A stretch of DNA of 64,000 nucleotides from Diphasiastrum complanatum (GCA_029204225.1 CM055095.1:23665641-23729640); one strand, 5' to 3'. Numbered from the stretch's first letter, positions 33,250 to 49,731 are shown. Notes: a model not told the origin generated them from the sequence alone. Translations and numbers: made by a program.

Positions 33250-34195
33250 TGTTTAGCAAAATAATAATGCATATATCAATTGATTTGTTTATATCAACGG
33301 TTTTTAAGCATATTATGTTTTCAAGGTGTAATGTACTTTGTTTAAAATATTCTAATATATTTTCTACCCTTGTGGAAGAAGGAACATAATTTGGTTTCAA
33401 GAAGAAGGTTTGCAAGCTCGAGAATATGATTGATAGGATAAACCACATGAATATTGATTTTAAATCGTCATTGGCCCTCGATGATGCTCTTGTTGATCGG
33501 ATGATCACTTGCATGGTATAAGTAGTTCATCAATACCTAGTGATTCAATGTCTCTAAATCTCCAGGATGTTTGTACCACCCACAACCACACCTTTTGTAG
33601 ATATTGCGCATAAATCTTTCACAATACTACATGTGGATTGCACAAACTCGACCACCCCTTTTAAAAAAGCGAACACGTCTTGGACGTATCATGACTAGTT
33701 CAACAAGTTACTACATATTGTTAATTTGTCAAAGAACACAAGTTATTTGTCTGACCTTTCTCTTTCACCTATCTTGCAACCATTAGTAACAAGGTTGCAT
33801 AGAATTACATATTTATGTTGACCACTTCAATCACAATACCATTTGGAACACCATATACGTATTGGGGTCGAATGTATTTGATCATGCCTAGTCAACACTT
33901 TCTGAAGCTGGTTTGGGCCTTTTTGCTTTGAGTAGCATTGAGGTTCTCAATACACTTGGGAGGTGATTGGCCTGCTTTGTAATCACCAATGGAAGATGCA
34001 AGCATATGGCTTGAATCATTCAAATGTTTATTCTTTAGAGCAGCGACACATGCATCAATTATACATACATTGATAGACATTTAGATGTTCATGGAAACAT
34101 TGTTGCATATATGAGTAGTTCCATTGGCCACCCTTTATTGACGAATTGTGAGTTTGAGGAATGCTCCAATGGAAAAACAAAAAGTCACTATGAAT

Positions 34196-34845
34196 GTAAA
34201 GGGCACTTAAGTAATGGTTTGTGCCACTAGATCTATCAAATATGAAGAAGAATCGTTCATTAAGTATAGTCTCAACCGTCTTTTGCCTAGATGTTCACAA
34301 AAGACAATAATCAAATGGAAATATTTAGAATTTGTTGATATGCAAATATGTATCATTATTCTTGACTACATTTGGTTTGTATCATTAGATCTATCAAATG
34401 TAAGAAAGAAGTATCCGTAAAGTATGGTCTCAACTATCACTTGTCTAGATGTTTGCAAAAGATATTAAGTCAAAGCGAAAATATGAAATTTAAGCATGCA
34501 ATTTTTTGAGTTTATTGAATGTTAACAAGTTGGAAAGAAGAAAGTTCTACTAGCTATATCGGTATTTTGTTAGATTTATTGTGGCTAGCATGATATTCAC
34601 TTTAGCATCATGTTTATTATTGTAATTTTAGTGATAGACGTTTACAAAAGATAATAAGTCAAAGCGTATGTATATATAATACAAGCATGTTATTCTTTGA
34701 CTTCATTGTTAATAAACGAAAAAAATGGAATATTTCAATAGGAATGTAAAGGGCACTTGTGTAATGGTTTGGCCACTACATCTATCGAGTATGGAGAGGA
34801 AATATTTATCAAGCATAGTTAAAACTATCCTTTGTTGTTTTGGTG
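34196..34845 (+). repeat. Diverged tandem/dispersed repeat units, ~170 bp
   Basis: Units starting near 34196, 34371, (partial) 34630 and 34745 share GGCACTT(A/G)(A/T)GTAATGGTTTG, (A/G)GATCTATCAAAT, TAGATGTTCACAAAAGA and AAGTCAAAGCG. Divergence is high. The open frames in it are accidental. Confidence 0.65.
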
Positions 34846-37148
34846 TACACGATTCTTCATCCTCATTTTTTGTTGGAGACAATAATTCTTGTAATGTCCA
34901 ATGTAGACGACAGATGTCATACAACGGTCTTCATATAGAGCAACTACCTCATCGCAACATCAAGGCTTGAGAGAGATGATGTGAGCACATCAATAAAGAT
35001 ACAAACACATCTAAATGTATCTCATTTATCTTCTCACAAACATGTTCGGATGATGAAAATGAGCTTCCAAAGTTTGGACAATTTGAAGCAATGAGAGACA
35101 AGTTTCATGATGTGTATGAGAAGACAATGAACAAGATGAGGAGGCATTTTTTTTCTATAGGAAAAGAATTTGTGAGAAAAATCAAAGACACCAAATTTGT
35201 ACACCGTTTGGCAAATTCTCTACTTCTATTGAACTTGAGCCAAATATAGATGGAGTGACCAAAGCCTCACAACAATATTTGAATAATTTTTTTGTCCTCC
35301 ACTTGTCATATTTATTTTGGAACAAACTTTACAATTTGGACATCTAATAATAATTTCCTAATATGAATTTTTTTGCCATATACAGACTATTTAAAACAAA
35401 ATTCTCCTAGAAGGGAATGCTATGCTTGAGACAAGATAAGAGGCACAAAATATGTTGACTAACATTGGGATGGACTATAAGCATATTATGCATGCCCAAA
35501 GAATTGTCTTTTATATCGAGGCAGGTACCAATCACTCTAGGGATGTCCCATTTGTGATACTCCATGATATAGCAATGAGTTGCAAGGGGCCACCATTCCA
35601 TGCAAAGTTTTGCGACAATTTTCTAGTAATTCCACGGTTGCAATGCTTATTGTTGTAAATCTCTGGCATAACTTATGGATTGGTATGCACATTGCACCTT
35701 TATAGATGGGATGATGAGGGGTACCTTTCGCCACTTGTATGGAAACACATCAGCAAAGAGTATTCAATCAGAATAAAGAAATGTGAGATTTGAACTTGCA
35801 ATAGATTGTGCGAACTCTTTTGGTGTACGAACAACTACGTGGTCCATTTGGCCTATTTGCTTGGTAAATTGTAATGTTCCACTTTTGATCGAATACAAAA
35901 AAGAGACACATTATGGTTTGCTATATGTAAAATGAAAATCCAATATGTTCAGGCTCAAATTTTATTTTGGAAATTGTTGAATTGTGTTATGCCATTGGGA
36001 TATAGCAATTACGTTCAAAGGTTTCATGGTTAATGAGGCTCAAGCCAATTGGTTGGTGATATGTATTGTTTATGGAGGAGATTTAAATACTCCGTTACTT
36101 GGGAAAGGACGTTCCTTCTTATTTCAATTCATGGATAATGTAAGAAAAAACATAGAGAAATAGATCAAGTTTGATTCTAAGGAAGAATATATCGCATTGT
36201 GTGTGCAAAGGAGACATGCACTATGCAAATATGATCCAGATGATGTCTTCAACAACATAAGAGCCTCGTGGAAGATAGGACATGCTTATGAAAGTAGCTA
36301 TAAAGAGTTGGAGAGCTAGATAACCTGGTGGAAAATAGAATGCACCAATGGGGCTAATTTGTTTGTGAGGTACGTATTTTAACATACTTGTGAATATAGC
36401 TTGTGTGGTTGCTCAATCCTAGCTAATCAAATATGTTGTTGCAGATGATAGACAATGTGGACAAAGCATTCACGTCCACAACCAATTCCATAAATATGGC
36501 AAAATACAGCTTCATTGAGGCCAATTTTATGTACATATTGTCATTCCAACACATGTGGAGCCTATTCCCATGTGTGAAGCAATGGCATAGTTTAGTTTGT
36601 ACATAATCCCAAGAGCCAATCAGGCAAATAACATAGTTTTTCAAGCTAGAAGCAAATTTCCTAGATTCTAGCTTTTTTCAAGAGGTGCAATTGAATGGAT
36701 GGCCATAGATTTGTATGAGACTTTAGGAGGAGCCAAGGGATAAATGAATTTATTGTTCCACATGTGTGAAACAAGTTAGGTCAGTCCAAGCCTCAAGATT
36801 TTTGTATATACTCCAATTTAGAGCTCATTTTGTAAGAACAATTTGAAGAGATCTTGAGGATTTTGCATCAAGCTTGTCTATCTCTCTATTTGCATGCATT
36901 TTGGTGGATGAAATTCTTTGATTAGTCTTATTACTTTTCTCTTTGGTCTCTCCATACATCAGACTAAGGTTCACATGTGTGAATCCTATTTGATCATTTA
37001 CACTTTGTTTTGATGCCTCTTGCTTACATATAGATATGATCAATTCTAGCATGCATTTTGGAGATAGTATTGTTAATAGGAATGCAACCAATCACTATTG
37101 TGAATTGAATGAATCCATTTATGGTTCTAATTGTACCTCTCTTTTACA
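34846..37148. other. Degenerate repeat DNA, ending in an LTR (LTR C)
   Basis: No intact gene. The end, TTTTACA at 37148, abuts a primer-binding site, so the final few hundred bases are an LTR; its start was not found. CACATGTG palindromes recur at about 36550, 36760 and 36972, as in LTR B. Frames at 35407-35734 have no recognised domain. Confidence 0.4.
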
Positions 37149-37161
37149 TGGTATCAGAGCC
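37149..37161 (+). other. Primer-binding site after LTR C
   Basis: TGGTATCAGAGCC directly after TTTTACA. The following leader resembles the one behind LTR B (AAATTAG(C/T)A(A/T)GTTTGT(G/A)AAA). Confidence 0.75.
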
Positions 37162-37559
37162 ATGTACAAGAGGATGAGTGTTTAATCAAGATTTGAGTCT
37201 TTTGAGCTAGTTTTGGAAGGGCGAGCTTCTAACAATTGGTAGTATTGGAAATTTGAGATCAATCATTGGTTTTGAGCTTGAGGCATCTTCCTTACACATG
37301 TGGAAGTGTGCAGGACCAAAGAGGAGACCATTTCTTTGAGTTAATCTCAAATTAGTATGTTTGTAAAATTTGAAGAGATTTTTTGCAGTAGGTGTAGAAA
37401 ATCTATAAGGATCAAATCTTTGGGTATATTTGAGATTGGATCATAGAGGAGGATAGATCTTGTGTTGCTTGTAGGGGTCCAAAATTGCTCATTTTGCGTG
37501 TAGAATTGACATGTGATTGATTGGAACACGTTGAAAGGAGAAGATCAGGTCACTTCAAC

Positions 37560-37945
37560 ATGGGAGATTCCCCAAAAAGTACCTAGTGATGTAGAGTTTA
37601 TGACTTAGATGCAGGCAACGCTAGAGTTGCCACGATTAAGTTTGTCCCAGGCTCAAGATGAGCGGACGATTAGGTTCGTACAAAGCGTACTTATAGGGAA
37701 TGTAATAAAGGTGATACGGTTTTCTTGCTAAGTCTAAGGTGATGAGAACTGGCAAGTGTTGAGGACCATGGCTGATTATCAAGAAGGTCAGCAAGGTGGC
37801 TTATAAGCGACAACTGCCCGAGGGATGCAAGGTGCATCTAGTATTCCATGTAAGTCATTTGAAGAAATGCTCCCATGATGGTCATAACTTGGTAAGTGGC
37901 GTGGTTGCACTCCAGGAAAGAGACAAGGTGCAATGTTTCATGGAC
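37560..37945 (+). pseudogene. Ty3/Gypsy integrase C-terminal fragment
   Basis: Reads GPWLIIKKVSKVAYKRQLPE, GCKVHLVFHVSHLKKCSHD, then LVSGVVALQERDKV. This is the GPF/Y-type C-terminal module of Gypsy integrases. It lies only ~400 bp behind a primer-binding site, so gag, protease, RT and the integrase core are missing from this copy. Confidence 0.75.
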
Positions 37946-38829
37946 CTTTTCAAAAAGCCTTTTTGAAAAAGGTTCGAAACGGGAAAGAAGTGGCGAATCA
38001 GTTTTAGGGTTTTTTTAGGAAATTTTTTTCAAGCCTTCTATTATAGCAAAAACAAGTGCTTTTTAGTCTTTAAACTGCAATGTACACTATAATCAATTAA
38101 CAATCAATCCTGAATCAAACTCCCAAGTCCCACCTATTGTCATGATTCATATCAAAACATACGTCTTATTCTAGTTCAAAATGAATCTTTCTGTCATTGG
38201 TTAAGGTTGCCTTTTGAAGTTCATGAAGGCTTGAAAGGATCATTATATATCAATTCACTAATCTGAATTGGTAATACAATAACTACTATGCTAGTGTGTA
38301 AGTCATCCTACAAAGGAACTACAATGTTCTTCTCCCCTTGTAAAGTGCAATGGGAGTAATTCATAGTAGGAAGACCAAAAATGTAGAAAGATTGAACAAA
38401 AGTTTCAAAGGTTGACAAGAAAGATAAACTGGGCTTCTAAGAATCAGGTTAATGAATTTTAACCTGCATCAAAGATGCCCTATTGTAGGAATATGATAGG
38501 GTGGCGAATGACCAAAATCGATGACAATTATATTCAAAAATAATATGGGGTGTAACACAAACCAAAAGTAGCTTCGAGGGACCTGTAAAACATGCTATGC
38601 TACCAAAAAGCTTCCAAGTGTCCATCATGATGTTACAAAAACCAATAGACTGAATATAATACCATAGTTGGCATTCCATTTCAAAGACACATTCCAAATC
38701 ATTCAGAAAAAATATTCAGACCCCTTTTTTACATCAGTGAAATAAAAAATACAAGTTCCATCTTTTTTTGGCATGTATAGAACAACATATACTAAACCAA
38801 GAGCAATGATAAGCTTATCTCAATCAACT
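37946..38829. other. Non-coding interval
   Basis: No gene or clear repeat edge seen. Confidence 0.35.
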
Positions 38830-40604
38830 GTTCTACTTGGAAGGTGAGGATGGATTTCTTATTGGAGATGAATGAGTTGATGGAGATTGTTGCAGGTGTG
38901 GAAGAGAGGCCTAAAGCACCTCAAGATCAAGTGAGTATGACAAGAGAGCTTAAAAAGCTCTACACATGATAAAGATGAATGTTACCAATGAGCTACTCAA
39001 GGAGATTGGTAAGTGCACATCATTTTTGGAGGCTTGGGATTCATTGAAGAAGCTTTATGAATCCAAGTCTACATCTAGAGTGTTGACTTTAAGAAGACAA
39101 ATCTTTTCTTGTATGCAAAAGAAGGAAGAGAGTACTCATGTTTTTTTTTGAGGGTTAAAGCATTTATTGATGAGCTAGCATGTATTGATGAGAGCATTAA
39201 TGAAGGAGAACTTGTTTAAGTTATTCTTAATGGTTTGTTGGATGATCATGCTAACCTTGCTCAAAGCTTTGCTATTCAAAAGACTTTACCAAGCATTGTG
39301 GATTTGCAAGAGATTTTGGTGAATGAGGACTTTAGGCTTCAATCAAGAGGAGGTGGATCTACATCAACATCTCAATATGAAGAGGAGGTTATGTTCATCA
39401 AAGGAAAGTTCAAGGGCAAAGGCAAAGGCAAGTGGTCAAAGGGTCAATATCAAGGTAAGCCTTCCTCTTTTGTTAGTAAGAAGAAAGATAGGTCAAAGTT
39501 AAAATGCTTCTATTGTGGAATCCAAGGGCATTTTGCTAATGAATGTTTGAAGAAGAAAAGAGATGAAGGTAGCAAGCAAATCAACTTTACTACTAATGAT
39601 GAGGATCTAGGTGGTTGTGATTCTCTTTTGATTTGTTCTTCAAGTCCAATATCAAGTGAAGGTGACAAAGATTCGTGGTGGATTGATAGTGGAGCTTGTT
39701 CACACATTACTAGTCACAAGGAGTTCTTTACTTCTTTATACACTTATGATGGAGCCAAGAAAGTGATACACATGGCCAATGGTGGTAAGTGTGATTGAAG
39801 GTGTTGGTCAATTCCTATTTGCCTTTCAATAATAGGAAAGCAAAACTTGATGGCGTTCCTTACATTCCTTCACTTTCAAGGAATTTGTTAAGTGTTGGTC
39901 AAATGATAGAGAAAGGATACATGGTAAAGTTTGGTGGTGATGCTTGTTTCATTACAAAGGAAGAAATCTTGGTTGCTAGGGGCAATAGACAAGGTAGACT
40001 TATCAAGCTTGATGCTTTTGTTTTGGCTAACAAAAAGGATGGAATGGAAAAGAAGATTGGTCTCAACTTTCCAAAGTTACCTTTTAGCATCAATAAGATT
40101 GGTGGATATTATACAAAGTCTAACAAGCTTCCTTATGCTAGATCTAGGTCAAGATCTAATATGCTTCTTGGAGATGTTCATCTAACTTGGCTAGTTATGA
40201 CGATAATTATGGTTCTTCATGGCAAGTGCAAGCATGCAGAAGGTAAGAAAAGGGCTAACTTCATCAATGGAGGTGGTGAAAGTTATTCCTTGGAAAATTT
40301 TGTTGCTAATGATTTCTTTGATCATATGGAAAAAGATGTTGCTAGGTACATTCATGGAGGAGGTGGTTCTTCTACATTTTTTTGTGATGAGTCCAAGAAA
40401 GTCATTTTTGCAGCAAGTGGTGTCACATGTCTTCATAATGAAAGTAGATCAAATGGTTCTATCATGACACTTGGTGAGGGAGATAATCACAAGTCAAGAA
40501 GAAGAGAAGTGCTACATCCGAAAGAATTCCTAACGTGGATAGCCGGTCACTCCGGTGTATATGGTTTATTGATTATGCCTCGTCATTCCGGACTTGGTTG
40601 GTAA
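38830..40604 (+). pseudogene. Copia-3 gag and protease region, broken
   Basis: The gag-like start YLEGEDGFLI is out of frame with MNELMEIVAGVEERPKAPQD and MNVTNELLKEIGKCTSFLEA (about 38974-39030). Frameshifts and stops lie near 39150 and 39220. Next come a Gly/Lys-rich stretch, the CCHC knuckle CFYCGIQGHFANEC (39505-39546) and the protease motif WWIDSGACSHITSHKEFF (about 39676). A frameshift at about 39795 leads into YIPSLSRNLLSVGQMIEKGY and a pre-integrase-like segment. The last part (ARYIHGGGGSSTFFCDESKK...) matches no integrase motif I recognise. RT and RNase H are missing, as are LTRs. Confidence 0.75.
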
Positions 40605-43069
<2,465 letters not shown>

Positions 43070-43254
43070 AATTCACTACATATAATCAACTATTGTTGTA
43101 GTATATTGAATAGATTACAATGATCTACTATATACAATTTTACATTTGTGCAGATGAGTGTACAAAGAGAAGGCGTGGAGCCATTGTGTCATTTGTGGGA
43201 GATCGTTGTGGCTGATGTCATTGTCAACTTAATTGCACAGTACAAGAAGTGAGC

Positions 43255-43440
43255 GTGAGGAGGCTTCGACTATTCGGATGTCGAGTAAGTTGCTGATGTG
43301 GCCAATCAAGTCGGGATAGTTGATGAGCCGATATGTCGGACACTTCGGGTGAGCCGATATGTCAGACGTGTCGGACTCCCCAATATGTCGTTTAGGATGG
43401 GCTTCTCGGTAAGTCGGCCAAGACCGATAAGTCGAGAGTT
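43255..43440 (+). repeat. Short GAGCCGATATGTCGGAC repeats
   Basis: GAGCCGATATGTC recurs at about 43325 and 43352, followed by GGAC/AGAC and other TCGGAC or GTCGG words. It is compositionally like the GAAGTCCCCGAC region at 163-370. Confidence 0.6.
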
Positions 43441-46400
43441 AACCTCTTGCTTGTTTTTAGTAATAGATTTTGTGCGACAATGCATGTAATGTTGCAACGA
43501 TATGAATGGAACTAGATTAACATGGGATTTAGAGGACTCGAGGAGATAAATCCAACAAGAAGATCAATCACATTGTTTGAGATGTCCTCACACGTGTGAA
43601 AAGTACACAAATGCCGCTCTCATTTTGAGATAGTCTTGCCTTCGATCTTTAGAAAGCCATTTGAACTTGCCATTTATGGCAAAACGTGGACATACAACGA
43701 GATCGGAGAGTATGCGGCGTTTCTAGCTCCCAAGGGCCATCCTTCATTTATTATCCAAATTTGGATCTAACCTCATGTCAACACCTATTTTTGTAGGTGG
43801 CCTCCATTTTTCTTAGCACGCACTTGGCCTTGGTGTTCTCAGGTAGCGCACACAGGTTGGCCATTTTGTTGGTTTTTTGCTCCGTTGGGCTACTAGCTTG
43901 GCCCGCATTATCTGTTTAGTGCCCGCAACTCGCTCATATTTTGTCATTAGAGTTTTGAAATTTTTTTGGCATTGTCGTAACACTTTTAGGTCCCATTGTT
44001 TAACACATTTTTTTCTTTGCCGGTTCCTTTTCGGAACTGACTTTTTGTAGCATTCATGACTAGGGCTCCCTCAACAAATCGGTTTCCTTGAAAATACACT
44101 AGGCAATTATATATTAGTATAAATTGCCTTAGTACATGGTGAAATTTTAGCGCGGCTTTGTCACCTATTTCCAATTCCGTAACTGCCCAATTTTAAAAGC
44201 CGCAAACTAGTTTTACATGCCATTTCTAAGGCCGCAAAATTTTGTCTAGCCACATTTAGGGGTTAGGACCCAATTCTACTGGCAATTTTAAGCTTTTTCT
44301 TACACTTATTTCCAGGCTTTACGTGCCGATTTTTACAGTTTCACAAAAATCGACTTCAATATTAGCCCAAGTTTGCATGCGAAAATATCGGTTAACAATA
44401 GGGAGAGCACAGAGGAAGAAAATGAATATTTTGAATCTAGCTAATAAAGAGAGGTCAAAAGTTAGAACCTAGGAAAGAGGAGATGAGCGATGAGAGAGGG
44501 AAAGTGAAGAGAGGCTAGAACTACTTTTTTATTTTAACTTCAGTGGTAATGATTTGCTAAAATGGTAGTTTATATAATGAGACTCGATAATGATTTAGAC
44601 ATTTTGAATAGACAAAGATGTACATTATTGTCGTGTGTGAGTGAGATTTTCTTTGATTAGAAAGCTCTATGATGAGAAACGTCTATGCATCTATATCCAT
44701 AATTTCTTGGCTTAAAGCATTTCATTCATATGATTAAGGTAGCTATACAAAATACTAGTACATGAGAAAAACCTGTTGTGTGTAGTTTTTTTCGATTTAA
44801 AAATGCCATGTACTCATTATTGATATAGTATCTAAATTAGACCTATCAAATTGAATTGATTAATTAAGTAAATTAGTCATAAAAAGGAACACATAAAGCT
44901 CTAGATCCAAACAAACTCTTTGTATTAAAGCTTGCAATTGAATTGTTTAACCTTTTTACTAGAATTTGATTATCATCATCATTACATGTAGTAAATCGAC
45001 CGTTAACGAACAAAAGCATTCATATTATGAAGCATATAAAAAAAATATGATGCATGCATTTTATGAAATATTTTCATGTTTGTTGCATGTCTCATTGCAT
45101 CTTTTTCATAAAGGTACAAGTGTCAATCTAACTTTTGAAAGCAACCTACACCTTTTTATTCATCTCAACCGGTGCAATAAAGACAAGATAGTATCAAAAT
45201 ATTCTCATCATATCAAGAACTAATATGACAAGCTTGAGTGATTATTTATGAGATACACAAATTGTGTGATATACATCATATTGGGCTTATTTTCAAAAAG
45301 TAAAAGATTTGGTCAACAATTGTTCTATTAAGGTGTCCAAAAAGTATTGTTGTACTAGTTGCTACTAATATTGTAATTTACTTACCAACTTTGATAGTGG
45401 CAAATAGACATACATGCACTTTTCCTAACTTGAAACAAATAAGAAGTTTCTCGAGGTCATGTTAGTAAAATTGGCATTCGAGTCATTTTTTAAGGTATCA
45501 TTTAAACAACAAAATTGGATGCTATAAGAAAAGGAATTATATAGTATGCTATTCAAGAATGACCTTTTTCTTTATCTTATATTCAATGTAAAAGTTAGTA
45601 AGAACATTTCAAGCTATGCATAGTGAAACTATAAAATTTTCATGCTTTTTAAATTTTACATATAGTTGAATTGTGGCACTAAATTTTTTTTGGAAATTAT
45701 ATAATTTGAATGGTGTCTGGATTCTAGTATCCAATTTCAACACATTGACCTATTTAAAAAAATTGGATTAGAAAGCCCAACAAGTCATAATCATTATTGT
45801 TTCAAAACAATAAAATTGAGACAATATTTACTTTCATAATTCCATATATTATTCTTCTTTTGCTGATATCTTCTTGATTTTATACAAATTCTATAGAAAC
45901 AGCAAGTGTGACAAAATTTTCAAAAAATCAGGGAATAAGCTTATCAAGAAAGCTATATTGTAGCTTTTTAAAAATCTACAATAGTGACTATGATGTGACC
46001 GAGACACTACTTGTGTGCTTATGTGTTCTTCCTCCTTTTTGTGAATGTGTTCCTATCTACTAACACTTTAATCATGAATGAAAACAACTATCACAAATAG
46101 ATTTAAGGTAGCATGTTTTTTTTTTTGCAGCAAGCGTAAGTATGAATCATAGCTCAATAGCAATCTACAGGTTTACACTAAATTGAGACAATGAAAATTA
46201 TATAAGGGACAAGCCCCAATTGATGAGAGCAAGATACTTCTAGACTAGAAAAACAAGAATAATTCGTCAGCTAAAGCTAATAGCACATGGCACATGCAGA
46301 TCTCTCAAAGCCGTAATTGTGACCAAGGTAGTTGCATGTAAGGTAGCAAAAAGATAACCATAAAAGAGAACTAACATATTACATGCATTCTAGAATAAAC

Positions 46401-47269
46401 TTTGTGAACACCATTCTCTTTCTTGCATTCCAAACTACTCAAAGAAAATTCATCACTCTACATAGCTACCAAAAGAAAATTCATCACAATTTGTCAAGGG
46501 TACTTTTCGATAGTAAGATCGTGGGGAGGAAGATTAAACTTGATGAATTTTTCAAAGAATGAACTAGTAGGCTAGTTTACAATCAAAATATAAATTTGTA
46601 ATAGTTTCATCTTCAATCTAACAAAAAGAGAAAGTATAGTTGTCTGAGAATGGTCGTTTGTTTTTTAGTAGTAAGGAATGGGAGAGGATGCATTACATAA
46701 AAGCTCTAAGTCATGAGGAATTCTAGAAATCACGTTGAATCATATTTTTGAGTTAGGCTCAAAGCGTGACCATTTGGTGTTCAAGTGGTAGGTCTAGTTT
46801 TGGAGGTGTACTTGTAGAGGTCATTGTAGGTCAATGAGCCTATATCTTGGGTGAGCTTCTAGATTCATTCTTTTGGCTTAATGGAGCTTATCAAGAATTG
46901 AGATGGATAAGGAGATCAATGAAGGTGATATATTTATTAGTCAAGGGAAAAAATAGATGAGAAGCAATCATGTGGAAATTCAAATTTTGGAAAGTGGAGA
47001 GAGAAAACATTTCTACCTTGCAAAAACGACTTCTTGGATGATAGGGTTTCTTCATTAACAAGAAAAGATGATTAGGTATTCGATTTGGACCTCTTTGCTG
47101 CTAGTATAATATTTGTGTAGGATTATTAGCCACAATTTCAAGGTTGTCATAAACATCTCAAATGAATTGTAAGCGTGGTTGTCATAGACGTTTGTTAATG
47201 ATACTATGAATTTATTTGATTGTCTTGACATTGCGTTACAAAATCCTGAAGCCAACTTGAACCTCTAAG
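43441..47269. other. Intergenic AT-rich DNA, no gene seen
   Basis: No recognisable domain or element boundary. A CACACGTGTG palindrome occurs at 43590. The 43800-44350 part is less AT-rich and probably old repeat DNA. Confidence 0.35.
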
Positions 47270-47990
47270 TTAGCTATATCTTTTTGCGCTAGTTTTCAAC
47301 AGGCAAGAGGGACAAACCCACCATAAACACAAACCTTGTCTTCCATGCCTCTTACCTCAAATCCCTTGGGTTAGCTAACATAGACCTTCTCTTCAAGAAT
47401 ACGGACAATTTGACATTCGTTCGATGGATTTTCCGTCCATAATAAGTTGCCAAAAACACCATAAGATGTAGCGCGGTCCATGTTGCCACAGGTGCAAATG
47501 TCTCCTCATAGTCTATGCCTTCCACTTGTGCATAGCCCTTCACACCAATTCTTGCATTTTATAACAATTCCATCATCACGATACTTTGTTCGATACATCC
47601 ATTCGCGTCCAATCACCTTCTTACCAAGTGATAAGTTGACTAGCTCCCAAGTGTCATGTTTGGCAAATGCATTCTTTTCCTCTTGCATTTGCCAAACTTT
47701 CCCCCCTTTAACTTCATTGAAGCAAGATGGATTCTTTGAGTTGACAATGCTCGACCTTGAGGTTGTTTCATGTGTGGATCTTCGAAGCTCTCCCTCACCA
47801 CTAGTCTTGGGTTTCTCATTGCTTCCCTCTTGGATAAGTTCTTGAAACCACTTTGTTTGCTTCTTTTGGGGAAATCTACTTCGATAGTCGTGTGTATTAA
47901 ATATACATGAACAATTCTTCCTCTTCATTCTAGGTGTATAAGGCCTTGTACTTCCATTCTTTGACACATGAGATGCAAGATCCACTTCCT
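47270..47990 (-). pseudogene. Copia reverse transcriptase N-terminal fragment
   Basis: The minus frame reads KWFQELIQEG, GELRRSTHETT, EEKNAFAKHDTWELVNL and KKVIGREWMYRTKYRDDG. After a frameshift near 47540 it continues MKGYAQVEGIDYEETFAPVA and TWTALHLMVFLATYYG, ending near LANPRDLR. The catalytic YVDD part and everything downstream are missing. Confidence 0.8.
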
Positions 47991-49231
47991 CTTAACGTTT
48001 TTGCAAACAATATATTCTTGTGCTTTGTGCTAGGAGTAATCAAATGTATCTATACCAAGTTCTATGTGCCATTGAGAGTTATTTTGCTTTTCGACAATTG
48101 CTTTTGGCTCATTCAAAGCAAAATGAAAGGTTAGCTAAGATTTATTATAGAGGCACAATAGACCAAACTTCTTTCTTGGCTATTTAATCAACTTTTTTTT
48201 TTCCAATCTCCTTCAAGCCATTGTCAACTTCCTCTACAAATTGTTTGATCTTCTTAAAGTTTTTATGTTTCCCAATGCTGAGCTTGGATATTCTTTGTGA
48301 CTAATACCTAATGATAAACCTTAGTTAAAAAGAAAAATATATATTGCTTTTCCGTCGTCGGAAGAAAAGCACATCACACTAAATCATGTTCTTTAGAAAT
48401 AGAGGAAATGACCATAACATCAACATGCACAATTGAGACCACATAGAGGAGGGACTAGAATGGGGTTTCCCACTAGTTAGTGAATCTTTATTATGCAATC
48501 AGCAATGGATTCCTTTATGATCACAATTGCAATCTTTAAGTGGATAAAAAATGATGAAAGATTTGGACCTATAATAATGTCAAAAATCAGAGAGCATAGC
48601 ATTCATAATGACATGTAAAAATAGGTCATGATCATCATTCACATAAGCAAGACAATGAGAACACAAGTATAAAAAAAGAAGAAGCAAACTTTCATATTCA
48701 TCCATCTTGCACAACATTTGTTTGGTTTCTCATCAATGCTGACGAGCTCGTATCAAATGTATCGAATGCAATTGAGCTTCTCATCACCCAACACACGTTT
48801 TGAGCCTACTATGTTATGAGAAGCAAGCGTCCAGTTATGGATGTTCAACGACCTTTCCACTAGCTAAAACAATCACATAATCTAGTCAAGGTCATTAGAC
48901 AGCACCACAATTGAATGACTACCTAGTGGAAAAGCCACTAAACAATATCTTCCCAATTGTAAAAGACTGGCAAAGCATTATAGTTTATGGCTTGAACTTT
49001 CTTATGACCCAGAGTTTTTGATTTGTTATCTATTGTACCATCCTCCAACTTCTTTATGAACTTTTTATATTCATAACATGCTTGAAATATTTTCAAAAGC
49101 TTCTAAATTCAGAGTCTGCAGACATGCTCTAAAAGTATCAGATCCTATGTAGTCCATGTTATAAAACATCAAACCTGGCTGCAGAAACAGCATAGCGCAT
49201 AAGTACCTACATAATGGCCCACTAAAACTGT
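47991..49231. other. Non-coding stretch
   Basis: No gene or element edge recognised. Confidence 0.35.
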
Positions 49232-49731
49232 TGGTATCAGATGATGTATATGGTTATAACAGATCACCAACTGTCAATCCCAGCCATGTGACAAAAGATA
49301 ATCTGTTATCTGTCACTTTTGGTTTTAGTTCACGACGCATATGTTAATACATGTTGTTATTACATAATGGTAGTTCATAGATGATAAACGTGTTTAAAGG
49401 GGGAGGGTGATGAGCAACCCATTTTTGTATATGCACTGTGAATACGAATGAGAAAACACGTTTTGTGCTATCTCTGATTCTTGTTCTCACATTTTGGTGT
49501 ACTGAGAATGATTTATGCTTTCACTTCGATCATGTACTGTGCATGCGCTCTGATTAATCTATCAATGGTTATGGGCCCACACATGTAGAATTACATGCTC
49601 ATGTACAAGCATTAGGATCACTTGTACAACCTACATTCTCTATTATTTTCTGGCACGAGTTAGTCTGTACAACTGGATCTTGCAATTTACACGCAAATCA
49701 GAGAAGACGGTAGAGCTTAGATAGTATAGTG
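49232..49731 (+). other. Possible LTR and short leader of Copia-4
   Basis: TGGTATCAGATG (49232) resembles a tRNA-Met primer site, and AAAGGGGGAGGG (49397-49408) followed by TGATGAGC resembles a polypurine tract with an LTR start. The two are only ~165 bp apart, so they cannot both serve Copia-4. No matching second LTR was found. Confidence 0.3.

Noticed and set aside
49232-49408. TRIM element with primer site and polypurine tract 165 bp apart
   Set aside because: The flanking sequences that should be its two LTRs do not resemble each other.
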